Numbered from the stretch's first letter, positions 9,124 to 18,259 are shown. The stretch: DNA of 64,000 nucleotides from Rhodoplanes serenus (GCA_945893145.1 CAMDDZ010000003.1:1-64000); one strand, 5' to 3'. The notes: a model not told the origin generated them from the sequence alone. Numbers and translations: made by a program.

Positions 9124-10233
9124 ATGCGTCTCGGACTGTTCATGATGCCGGTGCACCCGCCGGACCGCACGTTCTGGGGCACGCTCGACGAGGACACCGA
9201 GAAGTCGCTACTGGCGGATCAGCTCGGCTTCGACGAACTGTGGCTCGGCGAGCACTTCTCCGCCACCACCGAGCCGATCCCTTCGCCGTTGATGTTTTTT
9301 GCGGGCCTCGTGAACCGCACCAAAAACATCTCGTTCGGCACCGCGGTCATCAACATCCCCAACCATCATCCGGCGATCGTCGCCGCCGAGTGCGCGCAGT
9401 TCGACCATATGAGCAGGGGCCGCTTCATGCTCGGCATCGGCCCGGGCGGGCTGATCTCCGACTTCGAGCTATTCAAGAACCCCGATCACGCCGCGCGCAA
9501 TCGCATGGTGGTCGAGGCGATGGACATGATCGAGCGCATCTGGACGCAAGACCCGCCCTACGACCTCAAGGGCGAATTCTGGAGCATCGCCATCAAGGAT
9601 GGCATCAACGCCAAGCTTGGCGTCGGCTTCATGCCGAAGCCTTACCAGCAGCCGCGGCCGCCGGTGTTCATTTCGCTTGCGAGTCCAAGCTCGTCCTCGG
9701 CCAAGACCGCGGCGCAGAAGGGCTGGGGCATGATCTCTGCTAACATCATCCCGACCTATTCGGTCGCGTCGCACTGGACCGTCTATCGCGATACCTGCCG
9801 CGCGCTCGGCATTGCGGCGCGCGGCGACAATTGGCGCGTGGCGCGCAACGTGATGGTGGCATCGTCCGACAGCGAGGCGCAGGACCGCGTGTTCGGCGCC
9901 GCCGCGGCGAACAATTATTTCTACACCTACATGCGCGAAGTCCTGAACAGCGTCGGCCTGCTCATCATCCTCAAGCCCAAGGCCGACATGCCCGACGCCG
10001 AAGCCACGGTCGAAGCAATCACCGCCGAATGCGTGCTGCACGGCTCGCCCAAAACCATGCTCGACAAGCTCATTGCGTTCCGCGACGCCGTCGGTCCGTT
10101 CGGCGGCCTGCTGATGACCGGGCTCGATTGGGCCGGCAAGAACCAGGACTGGGAACGCGAGTCGATGCGGCTCCTCGCCCACGAGGTGATGCCGAAATTC
10201 CGCCAGCACACGATGGCGCACGCGGCGGAGTGA
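9124..10233 (+). CDS. LLM class flavin-dependent oxidoreductase (copy 1)
   Basis: A 369-residue bacterial luciferase-like protein. It starts MRLGLFMMPVHPP, has GFDELWLGEHFSATTEP, and carries the family patterns FGTAVINIPNHHPAIVAAE and MSRGRFMLGIGPGG that form the flavin and phosphate site. The family uses reduced FMN or F420 to oxygenate or reduce varied substrates; specificity cannot be assigned. It is the same length as, and roughly 60 percent identical by eye to, the gene at 10778, so the two arose by duplication. It follows the cupin gene by 23 bases, and its start is preceded by GGGAAAG. Confidence 0.9.
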   Translation: MRLGLFMMPVHPPDRTFWGTLDEDTEKSLLADQLGFDELWLGEHFSATTEPIPSPLMFFAGLVNRTKNISFGTAVINIPNHHPAIVAAECAQFDHMSRGRFMLGIGPGGLISDFELFKNPDHAARNRMVVEAMDMIERIWTQDPPYDLKGEFWSIAIKDGINAKLGVGFMPKPYQQPRPPVFISLASPSSSSAKTAAQKGWGMISANIIPTYSVASHWTVYRDTCRALGIAARGDNWRVARNVMVASSDSEAQDRVFGAAAANNYFYTYMREVLNSVGLLIILKPKADMPDAEATVEAITAECVLHGSPKTMLDKLIAFRDAVGPFGGLLMTGLDWAGKNQDWERESMRLLAHEVMPKFRQHTMAHAAE

Positions 10234-10254
10234 TCGCAGGACGCGCGCGGAGCG

Positions 10255-10686
10255 CTACTTCGGCCCCACCTTGCGCCATCGGATACGGCGGTGGCTGCCG
10301 TCCGCGGCAGGCACCGACGACAGCGTAAGGTCGCCGCCCTTCAGCTCCGCACGGCGGATGATGGTCTGCCCGACCGCATTCGGATTGAGCGCCATCTCGA
10401 CGTGATGGTGCAGGACGTTGTCCTTCAATTCATAGCGCCCGGCGTAGCAGACCATGCCCTTGGCAGCATCGGCCCGCTCTTCCGGCGTCGCCGCATTGAG
10501 GTCCGGGCCGCCGGAGGCTTTCGCCGTGAGCTTGCGGCCGTTCGGCATGCTGACCACCGACATGTAGCCGTCCGGGCTGTACATGATCTGCGCGGTTCGC
10601 GAGGTATCGGCGACCGCCTTGCCGTCGGCACCGATCGTGTCTTCGCCGAGCGAACGATAGACCCCGACAAGCTCGTCCTTCGTCAT
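10255..10686 (-). CDS. Lipocalin-like domain protein
   Basis: A 143-residue protein matching the bacterial lipocalin-like family: GVYRSLGEDTIGADGK near the start, IMYSPDGYMSVVSM and YAGRYELKDNVLHHHVEM in the middle, and LTLSSVPAADGSHRRIRW near the end. There is no signal peptide, so it is predicted to be cytoplasmic. Proteins of this type probably bind small hydrophobic ligands, but function is unproven. It lies on the opposite strand between the two paralogous flavin oxidoreductases, convergent with the first and divergent from the second, suggesting a shared pathway or ligand (inference). Confidence 0.82.
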   Translation of the reverse strand: MTKDELVGVYRSLGEDTIGADGKAVADTSRTAQIMYSPDGYMSVVSMPNGRKLTAKASGGPDLNAATPEERADAAKGMVCYAGRYELKDNVLHHHVEMALNPNAVGQTIIRRAELKGGDLTLSSVPAADGSHRRIRWRKVGPK

Positions 10687-10777
10687 AATGTTTCCTTTGG
10701 TGACTGTCCGGCCGCCGCCAAGCTAGAATGCGGGCGACCGCAAAGGGAAGCCCTGAACCGGAAAAGGAAGGCAAGGC

Positions 10778-11887
10778 ATGCGTCTCGGGATGTTCATGAT
10801 GCCGGTGCATCCGCCGGGCCGGCCGATGCACGAGACGCTGGCCGAGGACACCGCCAAGGCGATTCTGGCCGACCAGCTCGGCTTCGACGAGCTCTGGATG
10901 GGCGAGCACTTTTCGGCCACCACCGAGCCGTTCCCCTCGCCGCTGATGTTCCTGGCCGGCCTGGTGCCACAAACCAAAAACATCGCGCTCGGCACTGCGG
11001 TCATCAATCTGCCGAACCATCATCCCGCGATTGTGGCGGCCGAGGCCGCGCAGTTCGATCATATGAGCGGCGGGCGCTTCATGTTCGGCGTCGGCTCCGG
11101 CGGTCTCGCGCCAGACTTCGAGCTATTCGACCTGTTCGACGGTCCGTCGCGCCAGCGCAAGTTCCTGGAATCGATCGACCTGATCCTGAAAATATGGACG
11201 CAGGATCCGCCCTACGATCTGCAAGGCGAATTCTGGAAAATCCAGATCAAGAAGGTGATCGTGCCCGAGCTTGGCTTCGGCGGCATGCCGAAGCCGTTTC
11301 AAAAGCCACACCCGCCGGTGCATGTCTCGATCGGCAGCCCGGATTCCCCGACCGCGCGGATCGCGGCGCAACGCGGCTGGGGCATCATCTCTGGTCCCAC
11401 TGCGCCGGCATGGTCGATTGCCTCACAGTGGAATGCCTATGCGGAGGCCTGCCGCACCGCCGGCAAGCCTGTGAACGGCGACAACTGGCGCGTCTCGCGC
11501 AACGTCGTGGTGGCGCCGACCGATAGCGAGGCCCGCGATCGCGCGTACAGCGAAAAGGGCGCCAACCACCACTACTTCTCCTACATGCGCGAGGCGCTGC
11601 TGCTCGGCAAACGACTGTTCATGATCAAGCCACGGCCGGAAATGACCGACGAGCAATGCACATCGGACGCGATCATGGACGAATGCCTGATCCACGGCTC
11701 GCCGCGCACCGTGGTGGACAAGCTGATCGCCTACCGCGAACGCGTCGGGCCGTTCGGGACGCTGCTCCAGATTGGCGTCGATTTCAGCGGCCCGAACGAC
11801 GCCTGGGAGCGCGAGGGCATGAAGCTCCTCGCCCATGAGGTAATGCCGAAAGTCCGCCAGCACGTCATGGCGCAGGCGGCGGAGTGA
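10778..11887 (+). CDS. LLM class flavin-dependent oxidoreductase (copy 2)
   Basis: A 369-residue paralogue of the protein at 9124, with the same opening (MRLGMFMMPVHPPGRP), GFDELWMGEHFSATTEP, INLPNHHPAIVAAEAAQFDHM and the C-terminal HEVMPKVRQHVMAQAAE. The length match and colinearity point to tandem duplication, with divergence concentrated in the middle (about residues 115-260), which may change the substrate. The start is preceded by GGAAAAGGAAGG. Its reading frame ends five bases before that of the convergent aldolase gene. Confidence 0.9.
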   Translation: MRLGMFMMPVHPPGRPMHETLAEDTAKAILADQLGFDELWMGEHFSATTEPFPSPLMFLAGLVPQTKNIALGTAVINLPNHHPAIVAAEAAQFDHMSGGRFMFGVGSGGLAPDFELFDLFDGPSRQRKFLESIDLILKIWTQDPPYDLQGEFWKIQIKKVIVPELGFGGMPKPFQKPHPPVHVSIGSPDSPTARIAAQRGWGIISGPTAPAWSIASQWNAYAEACRTAGKPVNGDNWRVSRNVVVAPTDSEARDRAYSEKGANHHYFSYMREALLLGKRLFMIKPRPEMTDEQCTSDAIMDECLIHGSPRTVVDKLIAYRERVGPFGTLLQIGVDFSGPNDAWEREGMKLLAHEVMPKVRQHVMAQAAE

Positions 11888-11891
11888 CCGG

Positions 11892-12653
11892 CTAACCTCT
11901 CCCCGCCTTGAGAAAGGCCGCCGATCCCGCGCCGAGCAGCCGCGGCAGATGGGTGTAGATATAACGAACACCCGAGCCGACCAGACTCGCAACGTCCTCC
12001 GTGGTTGCCGGCATGCCGGGGATTTTTCCCGCCGCGACAATCTTTGCCCGCGTATCCGCAATCGCCTTAGCGACCGTCGGCTCATTCGGATTGCCCGGAT
12101 GGCCCATCGACTGCGAGAGGTCAGACGGGCCAATGAAAAACACATCGACGCCATCGACCTTCAGAATCTCGTCCACGTTGCAGATCGCGGCCTCGTGCTC
12201 GAGCTGCACGCAGACCAGCGAATGCGCGTTGGCGGCGGCAGTGAAGTCCGGCATCTTGGCACCGAGGCCCCATTGGTCGGGACGCGTCCCCGCCGCGAGT
12301 CCCCGTCCCGCGCCGGGGCCGAATTTCACCGCGGACACGGCACGGCGCGCATCCTCCGCGGTGTTGACGTGTGGCACCTGTACGCCTGCGACGCCACGAT
12401 CCATCGCGCTCTGGATATCGGCATTGGAGTTGGTGCGCGGCCGGGCGATGGCGGTGATGCCCACCGCATCGGCTGCCATCGCCATCACTTCGACATCGGC
12501 GAGCGACAGCGAGCCGTGCTCGCAATCGAGCAGAACCCAGTCGAACCCCGCGTGACCCAGCATTTCGACGATTGGCGCCGACGGAAACATCACCGAACAG
12601 CCCAACGCCGGCTGACCCGCCTTGAACTTCTCTTTCATGCGGTTCGGCTTCAT
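11892..12653 (-). CDS. HpcH/HpaI aldolase family protein
   Basis: A 253-residue class II (metal-dependent) aldolase of the HpaI / RhmA type. Diagnostic segments are GFDWVLLDCEHGSLS, the Arg of IARPRTN, GVQVPHVNTAEDARRAV, the metal Glu in VQLEHEAA and the metal Asp in FIGPSDLSQSMG. Such enzymes cleave or form 2-keto-4-hydroxy acids to release pyruvate or a similar 2-oxo acid plus an aldehyde. The start at 12653 gives the usual MKxNxMKEKFKAG opening. It is divergent from the acyl-CoA dehydrogenase gene across 47 bases, suggesting coordinated control. Confidence 0.9.
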   Translation of the reverse strand: MKPNRMKEKFKAGQPALGCSVMFPSAPIVEMLGHAGFDWVLLDCEHGSLSLADVEVMAMAADAVGITAIARPRTNSNADIQSAMDRGVAGVQVPHVNTAEDARRAVSAVKFGPGAGRGLAAGTRPDQWGLGAKMPDFTAAANAHSLVCVQLEHEAAICNVDEILKVDGVDVFFIGPSDLSQSMGHPGNPNEPTVAKAIADTRAKIVAAGKIPGMPATTEDVASLVGSGVRYIYTHLPRLLGAGSAAFLKAGRG

Positions 12654-12700
12654 CGATCCGGTCCTTGCGCGGGCTCGGGCCGACGCTAGCATGGCGCTGC

Positions 12701-13885
12701 ATGACCTTCGAGATCACATCGCAGCAGCGGCAGATGGTTGCCAGCGTTCGCGCGCTTGCCCAAGGCGAGTTTCGCAACGACGCGATCAAGTACATGGACG
12801 GCACGTTCCCCTGGGAGAACATCCGCAAGCTCGCCAAGCTTGGCGTGCTCGGCATGTCGGTGCCGGAGGACTACGGCGGGCTCGGGCTACCGGTGTTCGA
12901 TAGCGCCTTGATCCTCGAGGAGATCGCCAAGGTCGATTACGTCACCGCCATGGCGGTGCTGGGCGAGGCCGGCGTGCAGACGCGCGTGATCGCGACCTAC
13001 GCACCGGAGGCCATCAAGCGCCGTATCCTGCCCCAGGTCTGCACCGGCGATTATATGCTCGCGATCTGCATGACCGAGCCGCACGCCGGCACCGACGTCG
13101 CCAACTACCGCACCAACGCCGTCGTCAAAGGCGACCGGGTGATCCTCAACGGCACCAAGACGCTGATCAGCCGCGCGGCCGAAGCCAAAATGCTGGTGGT
13201 GTTCACCCGCATCGACGGCAAACCGGGGCGGGAAGGCATCGGCTGCATCCTGGTCGAGTCGGACACCAAGGGCTTTGCGGTGACCGCCAACTACCACACG
13301 ATGGGTGGCGAGAACCTGCACGAGGTGCAGTTCAACGATTGTGAACTGCCGCTGGAAAATCTCGTCATCCGTGAGGACGGCTTCCGCAAGCTGCTCACTG
13401 CGTTCAACACCCAGCGCTGCCTCAACCCGAGCATTTCTCTGGGCCTTGCCGAAGGCGCGTTCGACGAAACCGTGGCTTACGTGCGCGAGCGGGCGTTGTT
13501 CGGCAAGCCGCTGTCGGATCAGCAGGGCGTGCGCTGGAAGCTCGCCGACATGTACAAGGACATCGAGGCGGGACGCGGTTTGCTCTATCGCGCCTGCGCC
13601 ACCGCTGATCCGTTTCCCGATCCATTTTTGGCCGCCACCGCGAAAGTATTTTGCAACGAAATGTCGATCCGCGTCACCAGCGAGGCGGTGCAGCTTCACG
13701 GCGGCTACGGCTTTACCGACGAATACCTGGTGTCGCGGCTTTATCGCGGGGCGCGCTATGGCTCGCTGGGCGGTGGTGCGTCGGAAACATTGCGCGATCT
13801 GATCGGGAAGAAGATCATCAGCGATCATGCACGCGGCGATGGCATCATCGGCCTGAACGATGACCTTGATGCGATCGGCGAATAG
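12701..13885 (+). CDS. Acyl-CoA dehydrogenase family protein
   Basis: A 394-residue flavoprotein. It has the N-terminal helical part with VPEDYGGLGLPVF, the middle beta domain with CMTEPHAGTDVANYRT and KTLISRAAEAKMLVVFTR, and the C-terminal FAD part with QLHGGYGFTDEYLVSRLYRGAR. It would form a C2-C3 double bond in an acyl-CoA, passing electrons to ETF. The chain length of the substrate is not evident. It stands three bases upstream of the CoA ligase beta subunit, so the three plus-strand genes 12701-15903 form one operon. Confidence 0.93.
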   Translation: MTFEITSQQRQMVASVRALAQGEFRNDAIKYMDGTFPWENIRKLAKLGVLGMSVPEDYGGLGLPVFDSALILEEIAKVDYVTAMAVLGEAGVQTRVIATYAPEAIKRRILPQVCTGDYMLAICMTEPHAGTDVANYRTNAVVKGDRVILNGTKTLISRAAEAKMLVVFTRIDGKPGREGIGCILVESDTKGFAVTANYHTMGGENLHEVQFNDCELPLENLVIREDGFRKLLTAFNTQRCLNPSISLGLAEGAFDETVAYVRERALFGKPLSDQQGVRWKLADMYKDIEAGRGLLYRACATADPFPDPFLAATAKVFCNEMSIRVTSEAVQLHGGYGFTDEYLVSRLYRGARYGSLGGGASETLRDLIGKKIISDHARGDGIIGLNDDLDAIGE

Positions 13886-13888
13886 CGA

Positions 13889-15028
13889 ATGCTGCTGATC
13901 GAAGCCGACGGCAAGGCGCTGCTGCAAGCGGCTGGCATTGCCACACCGCATGGGGTCGTGGCCGCCGAGTTAGCGCCCAAGCTCAAGATTCCCGGCCCGT
14001 GGATCGTCAAAGCTCAAGTGCCGGTGGGCGGCCGCGGCAAGGCGGGAGGCGTGGTTCGCTGCGAGACCGAAGCCGACGTCAACACGGCGCTGAAGCGGTT
14101 GATCGGCGCAACGATCAAGGGCCACCAGATCCAAGCCTGCCTGATCGAAAGCGCCGTCGCCAATTCGGACGAATATTATCTCTCGCTGATGATCGATCCC
14201 GCACAATATGGCGTGCGGGTCACGCTGCTGCGCGAAGGCGGGGTCGATGTCGAGCAGAACAAGCCGTCAGCAGCCAACAACCGGCTCTGTGTCCCCAATG
14301 AAAGCGAAATCGCCAGCGCAATCCGTAAGCTTGCGGCGAGCGAGCCGCCCGCTCGCCAAAGCACGTTGATCGATACCGGCGAGAAACTCGCGCGCTTGTT
14401 CATGCAGCGCGAACTGATGCTGGCCGAGATCAATCCGCTCTTCGTCGGCGCCAATGGCTGTGTTGCCGGTGACGCCAAGATCGTGATCGATCTCGACGCC
14501 GTACACAGACAGCCCGAGCTTGCCGCGCTGATCGAGGCGCGTCCCGCAGTCTACCCCGACGCCATCCGCAAGCTGCATGACGGTTTCGACTACGTCGAGG
14601 TCGATCCCGACGGCGAGATCGGCTTGCTCACCACCGGCGCTGGCCTTTCCATGATGCTGATCGACGAAATGACGGCGCGCGGCGGAAAACCTTTGAACTT
14701 CTGTGACATCCGCACCGGCCTGCTGCGCGGCGATCCGACCCGAATCGTGAAAGTGCTCGGCTGGATCGGCGCGCGGCCGAACGTCAAAGTTTTGCTGGTC
14801 AATATATTCGCCGGCATCACCGACCTCGCCGAGTTTGCCAATCTGCTTTGCATCGCGCTTGAACGCACGCCTGCAATGAAAGCGCCCATCGTGGCGCGCA
14901 TCGTCGGCAACGGCTTCGACAACGCGCGCACCATCTTCGCCGAGAAACGGCCTGACATCGCTGTCGAAGAAGCGCTGCCCGCGGCACTGAACCGCGTCGA
15001 TGCGATCCTGCGCGGAGCGCGCCCGTGA
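13889..15028 (+). CDS. ADP-forming-type acyl-CoA ligase, beta (ATP-grasp) subunit
   Basis: A 379-residue relative of SucC / MtkA. It has an ATP-grasp domain with VKAQVPVGGRGKAGGV near 40-55, the metal-binding LAEINPLFV, and a C-terminal CoA-ligase domain with VEVDPDGEIGLLTTGAGLSMMLID. Together with the next gene it should make acyl-CoA from a carboxylic acid, ATP and CoA. The pairing with an acyl-CoA dehydrogenase and an aldolase, away from any TCA cycle genes, argues for a catabolic substrate other than succinate (inference). Confidence 0.88.
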   Translation: MLLIEADGKALLQAAGIATPHGVVAAELAPKLKIPGPWIVKAQVPVGGRGKAGGVVRCETEADVNTALKRLIGATIKGHQIQACLIESAVANSDEYYLSLMIDPAQYGVRVTLLREGGVDVEQNKPSAANNRLCVPNESEIASAIRKLAASEPPARQSTLIDTGEKLARLFMQRELMLAEINPLFVGANGCVAGDAKIVIDLDAVHRQPELAALIEARPAVYPDAIRKLHDGFDYVEVDPDGEIGLLTTGAGLSMMLIDEMTARGGKPLNFCDIRTGLLRGDPTRIVKVLGWIGARPNVKVLLVNIFAGITDLAEFANLLCIALERTPAMKAPIVARIVGNGFDNARTIFAEKRPDIAVEEALPAALNRVDAILRGARP

Positions 15029-15903
15029 TCGGCCAGCTCTCGCGCCACACGCCTGTCATCGTGCAAGGCGCTACCGGCCGCGCCGGCAGCGCTCACGTGC
15101 GGCGCATGAAGGACTACGGCACCAACATCGTCGCCGGTGTGTCTGCGCGCGCAGCCGGCACCAGTGTCGAAGGCCTGCCGGTGTTTGCCGATTGCCGCGC
15201 CGCGGTGGCAGCCACCGGCGCGCAAGTCTCAGTCGTGATGGTGACGCCGAACGGCGTGCTCGCCGCAATCGAGGACGCGTTAGGCGCGGGCATCAAGCTC
15301 ATGGTGACGGTCGCCGAAGGCGTGCCGGTACACGACGCGCTGCGCGCCGGCCGCCTGGTTCGTGATGCCGGCGCCACATGGGTCGGCGCCTCGACGCCCG
15401 GTCTCGCCATTCCGGGCGAGATGAAACTCGGCTTTCTCCCCAACGTATCGCTGCGCCCAGGGCCGCTCGGCATGATGTCAAAGAGCGGTACACTGTCTTA
15501 CGAGACCGGCTATCGCCTCGCCACGATGGGCCTCGGCCAGAGCATCTGGGTTGGCGTCGGCGGCGATCCGGTGAAGGGCGTGCGCTTTCCCGATCTGCTC
15601 GACCTGTTCCTCAAAGACGAACGCACGCGCGGAATCGTGCTGATTGGCGAGGTTGGCGGCAGCGAGGAGGAGGATTTCGCCGACGCGCTCGCAAAAGCGA
15701 AAAATCCCAAGCCGGTCTATGCGCTGGTTGCCGGGCGTGGCGCCAAGGAAGGCGTCGCCATGGGTCACGCCGGCGCGCTCACCTTCGGCGATGTCGGCAC
15801 CTTCACGTCGAAGCAGGCACGGCTCGAAGCCGCCGGTGCGCGCGTGTTTGCAACGATCGAAGATCTGATTGCGGCCTGCGGGCGGGATTACCTGCCGAAA
15901 TAG
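15025..15903 (+). CDS. ADP-forming-type acyl-CoA ligase, alpha (CoA-binding) subunit
   Basis: A 292-residue SucD / MtkB relative. The CoA-binding Rossmann motif VIVQGATGRAGS is at 11-22, SKSGTLSYE lies at 152-160, and the phosphohistidine is expected at His248 in KEGVAMGHAGAL. The GTG start at 15025 overlaps the beta-subunit stop (GTGA), a translationally coupled pair. Length and motifs equal succinyl-CoA or malyl-CoA synthetase alpha subunits; the substrate is undetermined. Confidence 0.9.
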   Translation: MIGQLSRHTPVIVQGATGRAGSAHVRRMKDYGTNIVAGVSARAAGTSVEGLPVFADCRAAVAATGAQVSVVMVTPNGVLAAIEDALGAGIKLMVTVAEGVPVHDALRAGRLVRDAGATWVGASTPGLAIPGEMKLGFLPNVSLRPGPLGMMSKSGTLSYETGYRLATMGLGQSIWVGVGGDPVKGVRFPDLLDLFLKDERTRGIVLIGEVGGSEEEDFADALAKAKNPKPVYALVAGRGAKEGVAMGHAGALTFGDVGTFTSKQARLEAAGARVFATIEDLIAACGRDYLPK

Positions 15904-15909
15904 CGATGC

Positions 15910-16665
15910 TTAGGCCGGCCGCTCCGCCGTCAGGATGTAGTTCACGCCGGTGCTGCGGGTGAACTGCATCGCACGAGCGAAGACGTTCATCGTCACACCG
16001 CTGATGTGCTTGATGCGCATGCCGTTGCGCTCCATCACGGCGCCGACCTCGGCCGGTTTGACGAACCGCGCCCATTGATGCGTTCCGATGGCCAGCAGCT
16101 GCAACACGTATTCGCCAAGCACAATGGCGAACGCCATGCTCTTGGCGGTGCGGTTGATGGTGGAGAGCACTAGCAATCCGCCGGGCTTCACCAGATCGGC
16201 GCATTGCTTGAGGAACAGGTCGCGGTCGGCCACGTGCTCGACCACCTCCATAGTGCAGACCACGTCGTACTTCTCGCCGGCCTTGCCGAGCTCTTCGGCG
16301 GTGGCGCAGCGGTAATCGACATCCGCGCCACTCTCGCGGGCATGCAGCTTACCCGCGTCGATCGCGATCTGCGCCGGATCGATGCCGGTCACCGTGGCGC
16401 CGAGCGGCGCAAGGCCCTCGCACAGGATGCCCGCGCCGCAACCGATATCGAGGATACGCAGACCGTCGAGCGGCTTCGTCTGCGCAGGATTGCGCTGGAA
16501 ACGCCGGCACGCTGCGTCGCGGATGTAGCCGACGCGTAGCGGATTGTAGCGATGGATCCAGCGCGTCTCGCTGTTCGGGTTCCACCAGGTCGCGGCGAGC
16601 GCGTTCCAGGCGGCGATCTCATCCTTATCGACAGTGGTGCCGTTGGGCTGCGTCACTTTGTTCAT
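15910..16665 (-). CDS. ubiG: Bifunctional 3-demethylubiquinol O-methyltransferase UbiG
   Basis: A 251-residue class I methyltransferase catalysing the two O-methylations of ubiquinone synthesis. Typical features are EIAAWNALAATWWNPNSE near the start, the SAM motif RILDIGCGAGILCEGLA, MEVVEHVADRDLFL and PGGLLVLSTINRTAKS. The ATG at 16665 has GAGGAG seven bases upstream and is preferred over a GTG at 16683 that overlaps the upstream gene. It follows the FAD monooxygenase gene by ten bases and shares its direction. Confidence 0.95.
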   Translation of the reverse strand: MNKVTQPNGTTVDKDEIAAWNALAATWWNPNSETRWIHRYNPLRVGYIRDAACRRFQRNPAQTKPLDGLRILDIGCGAGILCEGLAPLGATVTGIDPAQIAIDAGKLHARESGADVDYRCATAEELGKAGEKYDVVCTMEVVEHVADRDLFLKQCADLVKPGGLLVLSTINRTAKSMAFAIVLGEYVLQLLAIGTHQWARFVKPAEVGAVMERNGMRIKHISGVTMNVFARAMQFTRSTGVNYILTAERPA

Positions 16666-16675
16666 ACGTGTCTCC

Positions 16676-18259
16676 TCACTCACGGCCCGTTACCTTGCGC
16701 AGGATCGCCGCGGGGTCGGCGGGTGCATCGTCACCGGTCCACACCACGTACTGGTCCGGCCGGACCAGGATCAGGCACGCCTCATAAGCCGCGCGCTTGT
16801 CCGCGTATGTGTCGCGCACCGTCTTAAGCGGGATGCCGGCCGATTGAGCCGCCTGCTCGAATGCCCGCACCGCTCCGTCGCTAGCACCGAACGCCAGCAG
16901 CGTGAAGCCCGGACCGAGTTCGTCGTAAACGTCCTTGCCGGACGACAGCGGACGCGGCGTGAGGTGATGGCCGGCCCGCGCCTTCACGACGTGATCGCCG
17001 TGCGCGCTCGACACACCATTCGGTGGGCCGAACACTACGGCGGACCCCTCATAGTGCGGCTCGTAGCCGCTAACGCGCCAGCCCACGTCGGTGCCAAACT
17101 CGTACCACATGCGCTCGAACGCGGGGCGATCCTGCTCCGGCGTCACCGTGTTGAGCAGCTTGCCCTCACGCTCGATCCGCTTGGCGATGAAATTCTCGGC
17201 GACCTCCTTAAAGATCGGCCGGCGTTCGTCGCTGTAGGAGTGCAGCAGCGCGTCGCCGCCCCAGCCCTGCAGCCGGGCGGCGAGCTTCCAGCCCAGGTTG
17301 GTCGCGTCTTCCAGGCCGTTGTTGAGGCCGAAGCCGCCGTAGGGCGGATGGCTGTGCGCTGCGTCGCCGGCGATGAACACGCGGCCGACCTGATATTGTT
17401 CCGCCACCGCGACGCGCAGATCCCAGAAGCCGACATGATCGTACTCGGCCTTGAACTTGAAACCCGCGACGCGCTCGACCACGGCGTGGAAATCGAAATT
17501 GTCCTTGGTGACGTTCGCCGGCACCGGCGCATGAAAGAAAAAGCCCTCGCCCACATCGATGCGGCCGAAGAACTCCCAGTAGCCGTTCAGCTCCGGCCGC
17601 ATCACGCGATAGGTCGAGCGCTCCGGAAAACGCTTGAGCCCTTCGTGCAGCTCGCGGGAACGAAACACCACGAGCATCATGACCTGATCGAAATCGGTGC
17701 CGCCGCGCTCGATGCCGACCTGCTCGCGGACCAGCGAGCGCGGGCCGTCGCAACCGACCACGTAGTCCGCCTCGATCGTCTCGGGACTCGCACCATCCTG
17801 CGAGATGGTGACGCGCGCGCTCTGCGCATCCTGTTCGACCCTGGTGGCGGACCAGCCGAAACGCGCCTCGACCGATGGCAGCGTTTCCATCTTTTTGCGC
17901 AACACGGCTTCCATCCGGTACTGCGGCATGCGGTCGTTGGCTTGCGAGTAGAATTCGCGCACCACCTCACGGCCGGGCGGCGCAAGCCAGAACTCGCTCG
18001 ACAGGCTGCCATAGGCCGTGACTTCGCCGATCGGAGAGCCCACGGGCATCAGCCGCGCGGCGCGGAGCTCATTGACGATGCCCCAAAACTGGAAATGCTC
18101 GAGCGTGCGCTGGGTGAGATTTTGCCCCTTCGGGATGCGCGGCAGCCCGACCCGGCTCTCGACCAGCAGGCACGAGACGCCGCGCAATCCGAGATCGACC
18201 GCAAGCGCAACGCCTACGGGACCTCCGCCCACGACCACAACCTGATAACGCTTCGCCAC
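16676..18259 (-). CDS. FAD-dependent aromatic-ring monooxygenase
   Basis: A 527-residue class A flavoprotein hydroxylase of the MhpA / PheA-like (PF01494) group. Dinucleotide-binding GGGPVG is at about 11-16, the DG motif is seen as YVVGCDGPRSLVR, and the GD motif is followed by AAHSHPPYGGFGLNNGLEDATNLGWKL. The C-terminal thioredoxin-like region of the family is present (LGPGFTLLAFG). Such enzymes hydroxylate phenolic or hydroxyphenylpropionate-type substrates with NAD(P)H and oxygen. Its position beside ubiG may be chance; it more plausibly belongs with the catabolic island (inference). Confidence 0.88.
   Translation of the reverse strand: MAKRYQVVVVGGGPVGVALAVDLGLRGVSCLLVESRVGLPRIPKGQNLTQRTLEHFQFWGIVNELRAARLMPVGSPIGEVTAYGSLSSEFWLAPPGREVVREFYSQANDRMPQYRMEAVLRKKMETLPSVEARFGWSATRVEQDAQSARVTISQDGASPETIEADYVVGCDGPRSLVREQVGIERGGTDFDQVMMLVVFRSRELHEGLKRFPERSTYRVMRPELNGYWEFFGRIDVGEGFFFHAPVPANVTKDNFDFHAVVERVAGFKFKAEYDHVGFWDLRVAVAEQYQVGRVFIAGDAAHSHPPYGGFGLNNGLEDATNLGWKLAARLQGWGGDALLHSYSDERRPIFKEVAENFIAKRIEREGKLLNTVTPEQDRPAFERMWYEFGTDVGWRVSGYEPHYEGSAVVFGPPNGVSSAHGDHVVKARAGHHLTPRPLSSGKDVYDELGPGFTLLAFGASDGAVRAFEQAAQSAGIPLKTVRDTYADKRAAYEACLILVRPDQYVVWTGDDAPADPAAILRKVTGRE

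Noticed and set aside
13889..15903. Canonical sucCD of the TCA cycle
   Set aside because: Motifs fit the broader ADP-forming ligase family, but the neighbours are catabolic and no mdh or sucAB genes are nearby; calling it SucCD would overstate.
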